Assembly: GCA_964392325.1 (NCBI GenBank)
Contig: CAYMPJ010000007.1
Span: 62,001 to 126,000 of the forward strand
Length of the DNA stretch: 64,000 nt
Reading direction: 5' to 3'
Source: CALLPQ01 sp964392325
Lineage (GTDB): Bacteria > Pseudomonadota > Alphaproteobacteria > Caulobacterales > Parvularculaceae
The notes under the pieces are model-generated. The model had not been told where the DNA came from. It did not search any database and saw only the letters and a program-made list of their open reading frames with translations. The position numbers were made by a program, and so were the translations under genes. Shown piece by piece: positions 44,428 through 53,989 of this stretch (its first letter is position 1; every line of letters starts with the position of its first letter).

Positions 44428-45032
44428 GATCTATTCACTCCCCTGAACAGCAAGATCAAACAGTTTGTAACCAACTAGCAAGCTATTTTGATAAGAAATT
44501 GTACAAAAAACAAAAATTGTTCATTTAGCGAACAAAAAAACAAATTAAGAAATGCAAACCGAGTAGGGGTTTACTTTCTGTTAACTATAGGCGTTGAGTC
44601 AACACAATAAAAAGTGGTATTACCTCTTTACGAACACTTCACACAAACAGATCAAAACGCAGAAGTTTTCGACTAATTATGAAATTAACAAAAGTTCGAA
44701 AATTCTTAATCAAAGAATTATGTCAATTTTTTGTTATTATTAATTTCAAAAAATAATGACACCAGCAGACTATTTTTTAAAAAAATATTTAAATTGACCC
44801 TTTGCTTTGGGGGCGTTTAATTCTCCATCCTACCAACACAAGTTTTTTTGTGCGTGCACTAAACTACAAAGCGGGGTTGGTTAGAACTAAAAATATTATC
44901 GATATTCATTTGTCTCTAAAGTCTTGCTTATGGTTATTCTCTCCGCACATGAAATAACACAAATTTGGCACAGTCTTTGCCACGTTTCCAGGCATCAATC
45001 TATTCCGATAGAACAACTTGAATGTCATTTTT
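44428..45032. other. Long AT-rich divergent intergenic region
   Basis: About 605 bases between iclR and the cupin-like gene without a supportable ORF. It carries several palindromes (44499-44506, 44517-44535, 44593-44603) and many A/T runs. Confidence 0.5.
44499..44535. promoter_or_regulatory. Palindromes upstream of iclR, possible operator
   Basis: TTGTACAA (44499-44506) is a perfect 8-bp palindrome. TTGTTC (44517-44522), a seven-base spacer and GAACAA (44530-44535) form a second. They lie 70-110 bases before the IclR start, suitable for autoregulation. A third, GTTGA-G-TCAAC, is at 44593-44603. Confidence 0.35.
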
Positions 45033-45893
45033 ATGATTCTCAGAAGCAAAGATCTAACCGCATTTAATGTGGCCTACCCTCAAGGTCATGCAAAATTCAG
45101 GTTTGCGTTAGATCAAAGTGCTTTCTCTGAAGGGCATATTTCAAATCTAACCAAAACCATGCCGGCCTCACTTTTACACTATAGAGGGCGCGAGCGAGCC
45201 CCAAATCCGGAAACATCTACCGACCAGACTATTAGTGACGCGTTGAGAAGTATAAACGCTCTCGATCAATGGCTTTTACTCCGTAAAATTGATGACCACG
45301 CAACTTATGCTGAAATAATCGACAGTCAATTGCACGATATTCTCACGATTATCCGGACCAAAACAGCGCGACTTGAAAGTAAGGAAGCGCAAATCCTTCT
45401 TGCTACCGCCAACGCCAAAATGCCTTTAAACTTTAACCTTAACCACAATATCTATTTTCAGGTTCGCGGTACTATCAAGCTCACTGTGTTTGCTGCGCAC
45501 AATCAATATCTACCACCCCAAGCCGAAATAGAAGACTTAATCAGTCGTCCCGCTGGGTCCCGGCAATGGCGAAACCTCGAATGGCGAAAATCCTATGAGA
45601 AAGTAGGTGTGCCGGTCACATTAAATCCGGGAGAAGCCTTATTTATTCCAGCCTTTGCTCCATTTTGGGCCATTGCTGGTGGTGATAACGCATCCTTATG
45701 CGTTCAGCTCAGTTGGGGTACGCCTGCAACGGAACGGATGGCTAAATTGCACAAGATTAACCACCGGGCACGCCAAAATGGTAAAAATCCGTCATATCCC
45801 GGGTCTAACCCAATAAATGATCAGGTTAAACTCAGCCTGCAAAATATAATCCGCTACGCCAGAGAGGCAGACATCAGACCTTATCCATCTTGA
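45033..45893 (+). CDS. Cupin-like/JmjC-fold protein lacking the metal motif
   Basis: 286 residues with the layout of bacterial cupin-like (JmjC) proteins: FNLNHNIYFQVRGTIKLTVF is the strand pair that normally carries an HxD metal motif, and PGEALFIPAFAPFWA is the usual late strand before the second histidine. Here the HxD is not recognisable (NxN in its place), so iron-dependent hydroxylation is doubtful. Such proteins occur near TonB receptors and halogenases in related bacteria, and a halogenase-like gene lies 6 kb away. No ribosome-binding site is clear; a TTG at 45018 is also possible. Confidence 0.55.
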   Translation: MILRSKDLTAFNVAYPQGHAKFRFALDQSAFSEGHISNLTKTMPASLLHYRGRERAPNPETSTDQTISDALRSINALDQWLLLRKIDDHATYAEIIDSQLHDILTIIRTKTARLESKEAQILLATANAKMPLNFNLNHNIYFQVRGTIKLTVFAAHNQYLPPQAEIEDLISRPAGSRQWRNLEWRKSYEKVGVPVTLNPGEALFIPAFAPFWAIAGGDNASLCVQLSWGTPATERMAKLHKINHRARQNGKNPSYPGSNPINDQVKLSLQNIIRYAREADIRPYPS

Positions 45894-46122
45894 AGGTAAG
45901 GCAAGAGCGATGTTACGATCAATAGAGACATTATCCGGGGTTGATCCTCACTCTTTACCAAGAAGCAGTCCTCGCTTTATGATTATCTTATATCGGGACA
46001 ATGCTATATCTTAAAAGTGGACCAAGTCTTGCTATGACTATCCTAGAAGTATTAATTTCCAAGATGCTGTAAAATTTGTAAAAAAAAGACCCCCTCGGGG
46101 CACTAGTGTAGGGTACAATATT

Positions 46123-46344
46123 ATGAACGACCGTAAAAAATCTCCAAGCCAATTGCGAGTTCTGCTTGCGCAATATCTTTATGCTAATGATGTGGATATT
46201 GAGACACTCTATGCTGCGATTGGGGCCGATCTAACCCAATGCGATGCAGATGCTGTTTCTCACTTTGCTGGTATAATTGATGGTATCAATCTAGCGACGA
46301 ACAAAATCCGTTCTCACGGAATTGATAATTGGTCTAAAAACTAA
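46123..46344 (+). CDS. Small hypothetical protein
   Basis: 73 residues, soluble, unrecognised (start MNDRKKSPSQLRVLLAQYLY). Composition is protein-like and helical. AGGG is about eleven bases upstream. It might be a small regulatory protein, but no motif is visible. Confidence 0.45.
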   Translation: MNDRKKSPSQLRVLLAQYLYANDVDIETLYAAIGADLTQCDADAVSHFAGIIDGINLATNKIRSHGIDNWSKN

Positions 46345-46649
46345 TTATTAGTTGCCTTAACGATTAGTTTTGCTGTCACCAGCAAAATAGCACGCCAATT
46401 TTTATAATTAGAGCCGTTTGCAGTTTTTAATTTGCTTATTCTATATGAAGGCAAATGGCTCTTTTGTACCCTGACCAGATAGAGACAAGAGTCTTGAACC
46501 TAGAACAATGAGACTAGAGCTGGGCCAAAATCTTAAAATTGCATCGCATTTGAAATTCCAAGACCTGATTAGCAAATATCTAATTGGTGGCCGGGTTTTG
46601 GTTAGGCTCACGGCTTTTTAAATTAATGCATTAAGACTAACCCAATTTA
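46345..46649. other. Intergenic region after the small gene
   Basis: 305 bases. TTTTGCTG (46368-46375), loop TCAC, CAGCAAAA (46380-46387) is a perfect 8-bp stem 24 bases after the small gene, without an immediate T-run. Nothing else is supported. Confidence 0.4.
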
Positions 46650-47303
46650 TTACAATATATTTTGCCCGGTCTTTTTCCAATCGGCCAAAAAGGCATCAAG
46701 CCCTTTATCAGTCAACATATGGTTGGCCAATCCTTTTATAACATTTGGCGGTATCGTCGCCACATCCGCGCCCATTAGCGCACATTCCTTCACGTGATTG
46801 GCTGATCGAATAGAGGCGGCCAGTATCTCCGTTTGAAAATCATAATTATCATAAATGATACGGATATCACGGATCAATTCCATGCCGTCCAGCGCCAGAT
46901 CATCAAGGCGTCCGATAAAAGGGGAGATAAAACTTGCCCCGGCTTTCGCGGCCAACAAAGCCTGATTAGCCGAGAAACAAAGGGTTACATTGGTTTTTAT
47001 CCCTTCGGCTTTAAAAGCGCTACAAGCTTTGAGCCCCTCAAGAGTTAAAGGCAATTTCACCGTTACATTGTCAGCAATTTTTGCGAGAGTTTTTCCTTCC
47101 GCAATCATCGCCTCTGCTTCAATTGCCGTCACTTCCGCACTTACCGGACCATCTGTGAGCGTACAAATTTCGGCGATGACTTCCTTAAAATCCCTGCCCG
47201 ATTTCATAATCAAACTAGGATTAGTGGTCACCCCATCAATCAGACCGGTGGGCATTAACTCGGTAATTTCCTCAATCACAGCCGTATCTATAAAGAATTT
47301 CAT
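46650..47303 (-). CDS. fsa: Transaldolase / fructose-6-phosphate aldolase family (TalC/Fsa)
   Basis: Small transaldolase-family enzyme of 217 residues. The start MKFFIDTAVIEEI, GVTTNPSLI, the Schiff-base lysine in NVTVKLPLT (about residue 83) and GASFISPFIGRLDD are characteristic. Short members are annotated either as transaldolase or as fructose-6-phosphate aldolase; sequence alone does not separate them. GGAG upstream of the ATG supports the start. Confidence 0.9.
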   Translation of the reverse strand: MKFFIDTAVIEEITELMPTGLIDGVTTNPSLIMKSGRDFKEVIAEICTLTDGPVSAEVTAIEAEAMIAEGKTLAKIADNVTVKLPLTLEGLKACSAFKAEGIKTNVTLCFSANQALLAAKAGASFISPFIGRLDDLALDGMELIRDIRIIYDNYDFQTEILAASIRSANHVKECALMGADVATIPPNVIKGLANHMLTDKGLDAFLADWKKTGQNIL

Positions 47304-47467
47304 CGGGAAGGCTCCTAACGGAAAGCAATAATGTATAGTTCATCGATACAGTATTTTTCTAAATTTTCTACTATTATCCTCCGGAATGCACCAAAATTCA
47401 GGTTCATTTCATGAGCCCATTGCCAGCAACTGGTTATTTAGAAATGCGATTAAGGAAATGGGATGGT

Positions 47468-48697
47468 TTAACGGATTGACCTGGCAATCTTATGAAACAT
47501 CTCGATCGATTCCAGCTCGTGGTAACTGGTTTCATCATCCGTGGTGCCAAACTCACTACTCGCGGATAATTTCACGATAACCACGCCCGCCTCGGGGTTC
47601 ACATAAATAAACTGGTTATAAACGCCAATCGCCAAGAACACCCCTTGATCCCCTTCAGGGATCCACCATTGATACCCATAGCCAAGTTCAAAGTCTGACG
47701 CCGGATTATCTTTTCCCGGCAATAGGTGCGGCCCATCGGGCCTTGTGGAGGCCTTTACCCATTGCGAGGGCACAATCTGCTGACCGTTCAGCGCGCCACC
47801 ATTGCGATATAGCTCCCCAAGCTTGGCATAATCACGGGCGGTTATATTCAGGCCAGCAAAGGCCATCTCCATCCCCTCCCCATCCAGAAGCCAATGACCA
47901 TGATGTTCAACACCCATAGGGTACCACAGCTTATATGTCATATAATCGGAAATTGACTCGCCAACGGCATTTTTGAGCAAAATCCCGAGTGCTTGTGTAT
48001 CGGTCGAGTTATACCGGTTAAATGTACCAGGCTGTTTTTCCCGGGGCAGCGTCGCGGTAAATTCATTGATAGACCCACCAAGAGCAAAAATGCGTCCAAA
48101 CCGATTTATATCCGATTTGGGGTCGCTGTAATCTTCGTTCCAGCGGGCTCCCGACGACATCTGCAAGATATCTTTGATGCGAACACCGTCATAGGCTGAC
48201 CCTTCGAGTTCTGGCGCATAGTCTGTAATAGGATCATTGACCGATGTGATATACCCGTCAGAAATTGCGATACCAATCAATGCAGAAATAAAACTCTTGG
48301 CTACCGACATGGATAGCCAGGTCACGTCCCTGCCCCCCGTTAGCCAGTAATTCTCATAGACAAGATGCCCGTCTTTTATCACCAATAATGCGCTGCTATC
48401 GGTTGCTTCCAAAAATGCGGAAAGGTTTTTTGTCTCACCTTCAAATCGGTAGTCTTGGGGCAGCTCAATTTGATCGCCCTGAGGAAACGGATGTGGCTCG
48501 GGCGCGGCAGACATTGTCGTGATCGGAAAAAACTCATGCATACGGGGGAAATTTTCATATTGCTCCGCGCCTGTAAAAAGCGAGCTTGCCATACGAACCC
48601 GGGTAATTCGATCCTGAAAAATAATCCCGATCACAATGAGCGCGACCAATGCAAAGCTGGCCACCAAACCAATCCCGATTATTAGCTTCTTTTTCAT
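47468..48697 (-). CDS. Beta-lactamase-family serine hydrolase
   Basis: Protein of 409 residues with an N-terminal membrane anchor (about 4-25) and a class C beta-lactamase/penicillin-binding-protein-like domain. The SxxK motif is in WLSMSVAKSFISALIG and a YxN-like element in FNRYNSTDTQALG. These proteins are esterases, peptidases or remodelling enzymes; drug resistance cannot be inferred. GAGGAG six bases upstream supports the start. It lies downstream of soxG in the same direction but 123 bases away. Confidence 0.85.
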   Translation of the reverse strand: MKKKLIIGIGLVASFALVALIVIGIIFQDRITRVRMASSLFTGAEQYENFPRMHEFFPITTMSAAPEPHPFPQGDQIELPQDYRFEGETKNLSAFLEATDSSALLVIKDGHLVYENYWLTGGRDVTWLSMSVAKSFISALIGIAISDGYITSVNDPITDYAPELEGSAYDGVRIKDILQMSSGARWNEDYSDPKSDINRFGRIFALGGSINEFTATLPREKQPGTFNRYNSTDTQALGILLKNAVGESISDYMTYKLWYPMGVEHHGHWLLDGEGMEMAFAGLNITARDYAKLGELYRNGGALNGQQIVPSQWVKASTRPDGPHLLPGKDNPASDFELGYGYQWWIPEGDQGVFLAIGVYNQFIYVNPEAGVVIVKLSASSEFGTTDDETSYHELESIEMFHKIARSIR

Positions 48698-48820
48698 TAC
48701 CGCTCCTCAAACTCGCACTCAGGGAGTATAATGCGTAGCAACCAAATTATCTATGCCTTACTACAATAAACAGGTGTGTTTAGGATAAGTGGCCATTGCC
48801 AGCACGCCGCACTCAAGATT

Positions 48821-49387
48821 CTAGCCAATATTGCGCGCCGCTGTTTTTAGTGTTTCCATCAAAGAACCAGCAAACGACCGCGCGCACCATATTTCATAAA
48901 CATCATTGCTTCCCCCATGGCGCAGGATGAAAATATTCAAATGCCCCGCCAGAGTACGCGCCGCGCACCCGACGGGAAAAACACTATCATCCAGATCAAG
49001 CATGATAAATTTTTCCAAAACCTTGAGGCAATTAGGCCCCTCAATTTTCATACGGGCCCAGCCATCGCTTTGCAGGGTTATGGCCATTTTATCGTTAAAC
49101 TGCCCTTGCAGCTTTCGATCATAGAAACAATCATCCATCTCGGAATGCACTAGAAACCATTGGTGCGGGGCTGTCCAGAATATATACCCCCCCTCAAAAT
49201 TGCTGATCTTGCCCGGTTGTGGCAAACTAACATCAAAAATTGCGTTAAAGGTCGCCTCAAGTATTTGTTCATCTTCGGGTGAAACAATTGCTAGCGAACA
49301 AATTTCTCCGCCCGATAATTCAGATAGAGAAACATTAAAAAAATCTTCTCTATACCCCATAAGAGGCGTTGATTGATCTAGTTTCAT
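48821..49387 (-). CDS. soxG: Sarcosine oxidase gamma subunit
   Basis: Smallest-but-one subunit of heterotetrameric sarcosine oxidase, 188 residues, resembling half of a GcvT-type fold. Conserved parts are WTAPHQWFLV, VLEKFIMLDLDDSVFPVG and YEIWCARSFAGSLMETL. The ATG at 49387 is one base after the soxA stop, which fixes the start; longer upstream reading overlaps soxA. Last gene of soxBDAG. Confidence 0.9.
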   Translation of the reverse strand: MKLDQSTPLMGYREDFFNVSLSELSGGEICSLAIVSPEDEQILEATFNAIFDVSLPQPGKISNFEGGYIFWTAPHQWFLVHSEMDDCFYDRKLQGQFNDKMAITLQSDGWARMKIEGPNCLKVLEKFIMLDLDDSVFPVGCAARTLAGHLNIFILRHGGSNDVYEIWCARSFAGSLMETLKTAARNIG

Positions 49388-49388
49388 C

Positions 49389-52325
49389 TTAACCACGCAG
49401 ACGCTCTCCTTCTGGATCAACAAAATAAGGCGAACAAACTTCAACGGGCGTGCGGACATTATTTAACGGATCAACAGCTTCAAATGTTTCCCCTATCCGT
49501 TCTTTTCCGCATCGCAAGAATCCCAATGCAATCGTGTGGCAAAGGGTTGGCGAATAGGCCGATGAAGTCAGATAGCCTTGATCATTTTGGGTTATTGCCT
49601 CTTGGCCTATCGCAACCAGATGCGACCCGGCTGTCAACGCGGCTTTGCGATCAACGGGTTTGAAACCAACAAGCCTCACCCCGTCTTCCCAGTTTAATCC
49701 TTCGCGATGCCCTAAAATCTTGCCGATACAATCTTTCTTTTGCGAAACCATTCTATCAAGTCCCAATTCCCGCGCGCTGGTTTGGCCATTAAGTTCATTG
49801 CCAGCGGCGTGGCCTTTTTCAATGCGCATAACACCGAGACTTTCAATGCCATAAGCGACAATATCGTGGGCGGCGCCATGCTCCATTATTGCTCGGATAA
49901 CGCTATCGCCAAAGCGTGCAGGCACGCCCAGTTCGAATGCCAATTCCCCTGAAAAAGAAAGCCGGAACAATCTTGCACGAATGCCTCCGCCCAAAGTGAC
50001 TTCGCCGCAAGCCATATAGGGGAATGCCGCGTTGGATATATCATAAACCGGATCAATCAATTGCTCGAGCACCGTGCGTGATTTTGGCCCGGCAATCGCA
50101 TATTGCGCCCATTGATCTGTGACGGACATCAAGCTGACATCCATTTCAGGCCATAAACACTGGCGGCAAAACTCCATATGCTGATAAACGCTCCCCGCAT
50201 TTGCCGTTGTTGTTGTAATCACGTAATGGCTATCGGAAAAACGCGCTGCAGTACCATCATCCATCGCAATGCCATCTTCGCGCAGCATCAAGCCATAGCG
50301 ACATTTACCGATAGGCAGTTTTGCAAAACCGTTCACATAGATTTTATTTAAAAATGCGGCTGCATCTGGCCCTTGTACATCGATCTTGCCAAGGGTCGTC
50401 ACATCACACACACCAACATTATTTCGCACAGCCACGACTTCACGGTCAACGCTTGTGCGCCAATGATCTTCTCCCTCAATTGGAAAATATTGCGCGCGGT
50501 GCCAAAGCCCTGCCTCAACAAATACCGCGCCTTTGCCCTTCGCCCAATCATGGCTAGGGGTCACACGCGACGGTTTAAACTCTTGCCCGCGCGCAGCACC
50601 GGCAAATGCGCCAATCGAGACTGGCGTATAGGGTGGCCGAAAAATGGTGGTGCCGGTTTGCGGAATTGATTGATCCAGAACTTCAGACAAAACACCAAGC
50701 CCCAGAACATTAGCGGTTTTTCCCTGATCCGTTGCCATGCCAAGGGTCGTATAGCGTTTGACATGCTCGACCGATTGGAACCCTTCTTGGGCGGCTAATT
50801 CAATATCTTTGACTGTGACATCATTTTGCAAATCAACCCAAGCGCGTTTTTTATCAATCTTTGCCATCCCGGTTTTAACTTGCCAGAAAGCCTGCACCCG
50901 ATAAGGGCTATCATCTGCAATCGGAATATCATTCGCTTTCATATCAAATGATAATTTAGTGCCGAGATATCTCGCCGTCTGTTCACCATCGAGAAGGCAT
51001 AAGCGGGTTGTGAAATGCCCCGCCGCAGCCCCCGCAACGAGCATCCCGCCGGGTAAATTGGCCTTGTCAGGCACGAACGCAGCAATCTCTTCATTCCATT
51101 TTGGGCGGCCACGATGATGACAGGTAAGATGAAGATTGGGATTCCATCCCCCTGACACCAGCAGCGTATCAGCCTCAATTTTTTGCCCTCCCTCCCCAAT
51201 AAGAGTGCGCAAATGATGTCGCCCCTTGCAATCAATGATGGTCTTGCCCTCTCGCACATCCAGATCGGCAACAATCTCGACCCCTGCTCGCTCCAGATCG
51301 GATATAGATTTTTTTGCCCCGTCATTATTGCGCAAAAGCGCTACCTTGCGGCCAACCATGGCATCATATCGATTAAGATAGCCCCGTCCCGCACTCGCCA
51401 ACATGATGCCGGGGCGATCATTATTGGCAAAAGCGATACCCCGCTCTGTCGCTCCGGCAGCCAGAATCGAGGCTTTGGCATAGATGCGCCATAAGGTTTC
51501 ACGGGGTGTATCGCTATCGGGGTTTCCATGATGATCGGGATTGCGCGTGACCATGCCGTAAATGCCATGATCATAAACACCGTACACTGTCGAGCGAGAC
51601 ATCAAACGAACATGGTCATAGCTTTCCAGTTCAGCGATTACTTTTTGGACCCAGTCGTTTGCGGAGCGTTCGTCAATGAGCTCATTTTCATGGAGCAATC
51701 GCCCCCCCCAATGAAAATCATTATCTGCGAGGATCACCCGCACGCCAGCACGGGCCAATGTTAGAGCCGCCATCAATCCTGCCGGCCCTGCGCCAATCAC
51801 CAATACATCACAATGAAGGAACCCTTTATCATACGCATCAGGATCATCCAGTCCCGATAAAGCCCCAAGACCGGCGGCGCGACGTATCATCGGCTCATAG
51901 AGTTTTTCCCAAAAACTCTTGGGCCACATAAAAGTTTTATAATAAAACCCTGCGGTTAAAAACGGCGCAAAGGAATCATTGAGCGCCATAATATCTGTAC
52001 GCAAAGATGGCCAGCGGTTTTGGCTTGTTGCAACCAGCCCATCATAAATCTCGGTCGTCGTTGCCTGACTATTTGGCGTTGCATAGGCCCCTTCCCCAAC
52101 GGTCAAAAGCGCATTTGGCTCTTCTGTGCCAGACCCAAAAATTCCTCGCGGACGATGATACTTAAATGAACGCCCGATCAGGTGCACACCATTGGCAATC
52201 AATGCCGAGGCAAGACTATCCCCGGCAAAACCGACGAGAGACCGCCCATCAAACGAAAATTTTATAGAATTCTCGCGATCCAGAAAAGGGCTTTGCGCCT
52301 CGTCTAATCGGTGCGATTGGATCAT
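49389..52325 (-). CDS. soxA: Sarcosine oxidase alpha subunit
   Basis: Large subunit of 978 residues. The N-terminus has a ferredoxin-like fold lacking cysteines, then an NAD-binding domain (LVIGAGPAGLMAALTLARAG near residue 175) and a C-terminal GcvT-like folate-binding domain (GVCDVTTLGKIDVQGPDA) where formaldehyde from sarcosine is captured on tetrahydrofolate. Length and order are normal. It overlaps soxD by four bases. Confidence 0.95.
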   Translation of the reverse strand: MIQSHRLDEAQSPFLDRENSIKFSFDGRSLVGFAGDSLASALIANGVHLIGRSFKYHRPRGIFGSGTEEPNALLTVGEGAYATPNSQATTTEIYDGLVATSQNRWPSLRTDIMALNDSFAPFLTAGFYYKTFMWPKSFWEKLYEPMIRRAAGLGALSGLDDPDAYDKGFLHCDVLVIGAGPAGLMAALTLARAGVRVILADNDFHWGGRLLHENELIDERSANDWVQKVIAELESYDHVRLMSRSTVYGVYDHGIYGMVTRNPDHHGNPDSDTPRETLWRIYAKASILAAGATERGIAFANNDRPGIMLASAGRGYLNRYDAMVGRKVALLRNNDGAKKSISDLERAGVEIVADLDVREGKTIIDCKGRHHLRTLIGEGGQKIEADTLLVSGGWNPNLHLTCHHRGRPKWNEEIAAFVPDKANLPGGMLVAGAAAGHFTTRLCLLDGEQTARYLGTKLSFDMKANDIPIADDSPYRVQAFWQVKTGMAKIDKKRAWVDLQNDVTVKDIELAAQEGFQSVEHVKRYTTLGMATDQGKTANVLGLGVLSEVLDQSIPQTGTTIFRPPYTPVSIGAFAGAARGQEFKPSRVTPSHDWAKGKGAVFVEAGLWHRAQYFPIEGEDHWRTSVDREVVAVRNNVGVCDVTTLGKIDVQGPDAAAFLNKIYVNGFAKLPIGKCRYGLMLREDGIAMDDGTAARFSDSHYVITTTTANAGSVYQHMEFCRQCLWPEMDVSLMSVTDQWAQYAIAGPKSRTVLEQLIDPVYDISNAAFPYMACGEVTLGGGIRARLFRLSFSGELAFELGVPARFGDSVIRAIMEHGAAHDIVAYGIESLGVMRIEKGHAAGNELNGQTSARELGLDRMVSQKKDCIGKILGHREGLNWEDGVRLVGFKPVDRKAALTAGSHLVAIGQEAITQNDQGYLTSSAYSPTLCHTIALGFLRCGKERIGETFEAVDPLNNVRTPVEVCSPYFVDPEGERLRG

Positions 52326-52606
52326 GACTCGCGCTCCGGTTTTACGACATTGCGAGCAAGCTCTACATTTAATATTTCATGGGTCGTTACGTTGCGCGTC
52401 ACCACAAGCCAGGAGCGATCGCCATATTCATGAAACCATAATTCACGGATCTCACCGGGTGGATTATCGCGAAGATAGGCATAATCAAAAAATTTGCGCG
52501 CTGCATTATCTTCTTCCGGGTCCGGACGCTCTAGTAAAGTGGCATCCCCCAAACAGGTAAATTCTGCTGAATCACGCGGGCCTAATATGGGATGGTTGAT
52601 AATCAT
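52322..52606 (-). CDS. soxD: Sarcosine oxidase delta subunit lacking zinc-site cysteines
   Basis: Smallest subunit, 94 residues. Typical SoxD proteins hold zinc with Cys6, Cys9, His59 and Cys63 (the CPxCG motif at the start). Here the start is MIINHPILGPRDSAEF: the CPxC positions are His5 and Leu8, His59 is kept and position 63 is Asp. The zinc site therefore looks lost or changed. The flanks (GPRDSAEF, ELWFHEYGDRSWLVVTRN) are otherwise family-like. Gene order confirms identity. The stop overlaps the soxA start (ATGA). Confidence 0.9.
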   Translation of the reverse strand: MIINHPILGPRDSAEFTCLGDATLLERPDPEEDNAARKFFDYAYLRDNPPGEIRELWFHEYGDRSWLVVTRNVTTHEILNVELARNVVKPERES

Positions 52607-52651
52607 ATCATCTCTATAAAGAATTTCATAAAATCAATTTACGGTGCGCGG

Positions 52652-53902
52652 TCAATGCAGGTTTGGTTGCGCACCGACGCCTTTTTCATCAATCATCATA
52701 CCGCGCTCGAACCGGTCAAAACGAAATGCAGCTGCGTTCTCATGGGGTCTATCGGTCGCGAGTAGGTGGGCAAAACTATAGCCCGAAGCAGGAGTCGCTT
52801 TAAATCCGCCATAGCACCAACCGCCATTGAAATAGAGCCCCTCAACAGAGGTGCGATCTATTATCGGGGAGCCGTCCATCGACATATCCATAATGCCTCC
52901 CCACATGCGTAGTAATCGCGCACGGGCAATCATCGGCATAAGCGCAACGCCCCCTTCGCAGACATCCTCGACAACCGCCAGATTGCCGCGCTGGGCATAA
53001 GAATTATATCCGTCAATATCCCCGCCAAACACCAAGCCGCCCTTATCGGATTGGCTGACGTAAAAATGCCCCGCGCCAAATGTGATTACTCCGGGGATAA
53101 CAGGCTTTAGGCCCTCACTCACAAATGCTTGCAAAACATGCGATTCTATTGGAAGGCGTAACCCTGCTAAAGCCATCACCCGGCTTGAGTGTCCGGCGAC
53201 GGCAACGCCTATTTTCTGTGCACGTATCGTCCCGCGATTTGTTTTAACGCCGACACATGCCCCTTTTTCGCGCAAAAATCCTGTGACCTCACAGTTTTCT
53301 ATAATATCAACGCCCAGACTATCCGCAGCGCGCGCATAGCCCCACGCAACCCCGTCATGGCGAACTGTCCCCCCGCGGGGCTGCCATAACGCTCCCTTTA
53401 TTGGAAAACGCGCATTATCAAAATTTAAAAACGGGGCCTTCTTTCGCAGCGCCTCAGCATCCAGCATGACCGCATCGGCCCCGCTCATCAGCATTCCGTT
53501 ACCCCGGCGTCTATAGGCGTCGCGTTGCGGGTCGGAGTGATAAAGATTTAGAATTCCCCGCTGGGAAACCATCGCATTATAATTGAGATCCTGCTCAAGC
53601 CCTTCCCATAATTTCATAGAAAACTCATAGAAAGGCTGATTGCCTGGCAGTAAATAATTTGATCGGATGATTGTCGTGTTGCGCCCGATATTTCCCGATC
53701 CAAGCCAGCCTTTTTCTAAAACGGCAATGTTGGCCTTGCCGTAAACTTTAGCAAGATAATAAGCCGTAGCCAGTCCATGGCCGCCGCCGCCAATAATGAT
53801 AAAATCGTAAGAGGGTTTTGGCTCCGGTGAGCGCCAGCTTCGCCCCCATCCTTTATGGCCCTTCATTGTCTGTTTGAAAATTTGCAGGGCCGAAAACTTC
53901 AT
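52652..53902 (-). CDS. soxB: Sarcosine oxidase beta subunit
   Basis: FAD/FMN subunit of 416 residues that demethylates sarcosine to glycine. It has the FAD motif DFIIIGGGGHGLATAYYLA. The His in GGTVRHDGVAWGYARAAD (about residue 182) matches the histidine that carries covalent FMN in the known enzymes. I chose ATG 53902 with AAGGA seven bases upstream. First gene of soxBDAG, divergent from the GbdR-type regulator with 87 bases between. Confidence 0.95.
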   Translation of the reverse strand: MKFSALQIFKQTMKGHKGWGRSWRSPEPKPSYDFIIIGGGGHGLATAYYLAKVYGKANIAVLEKGWLGSGNIGRNTTIIRSNYLLPGNQPFYEFSMKLWEGLEQDLNYNAMVSQRGILNLYHSDPQRDAYRRRGNGMLMSGADAVMLDAEALRKKAPFLNFDNARFPIKGALWQPRGGTVRHDGVAWGYARAADSLGVDIIENCEVTGFLREKGACVGVKTNRGTIRAQKIGVAVAGHSSRVMALAGLRLPIESHVLQAFVSEGLKPVIPGVITFGAGHFYVSQSDKGGLVFGGDIDGYNSYAQRGNLAVVEDVCEGGVALMPMIARARLLRMWGGIMDMSMDGSPIIDRTSVEGLYFNGGWCYGGFKATPASGYSFAHLLATDRPHENAAAFRFDRFERGMMIDEKGVGAQPNLH

Positions 53903-53989
53903 CGTCAATCCTTGGTTTGACAGCGAGAATATCGTTTATAGCCCTTTTCGTGATTTTACAAATAAGCCATTATTTTATACATTTCAGAC

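Noticed and set aside
47468..48697. Antibiotic-resistance beta-lactamase
   Set aside because: The protein has the general serine-hydrolase fold with a membrane anchor; nothing points to drug hydrolysis.
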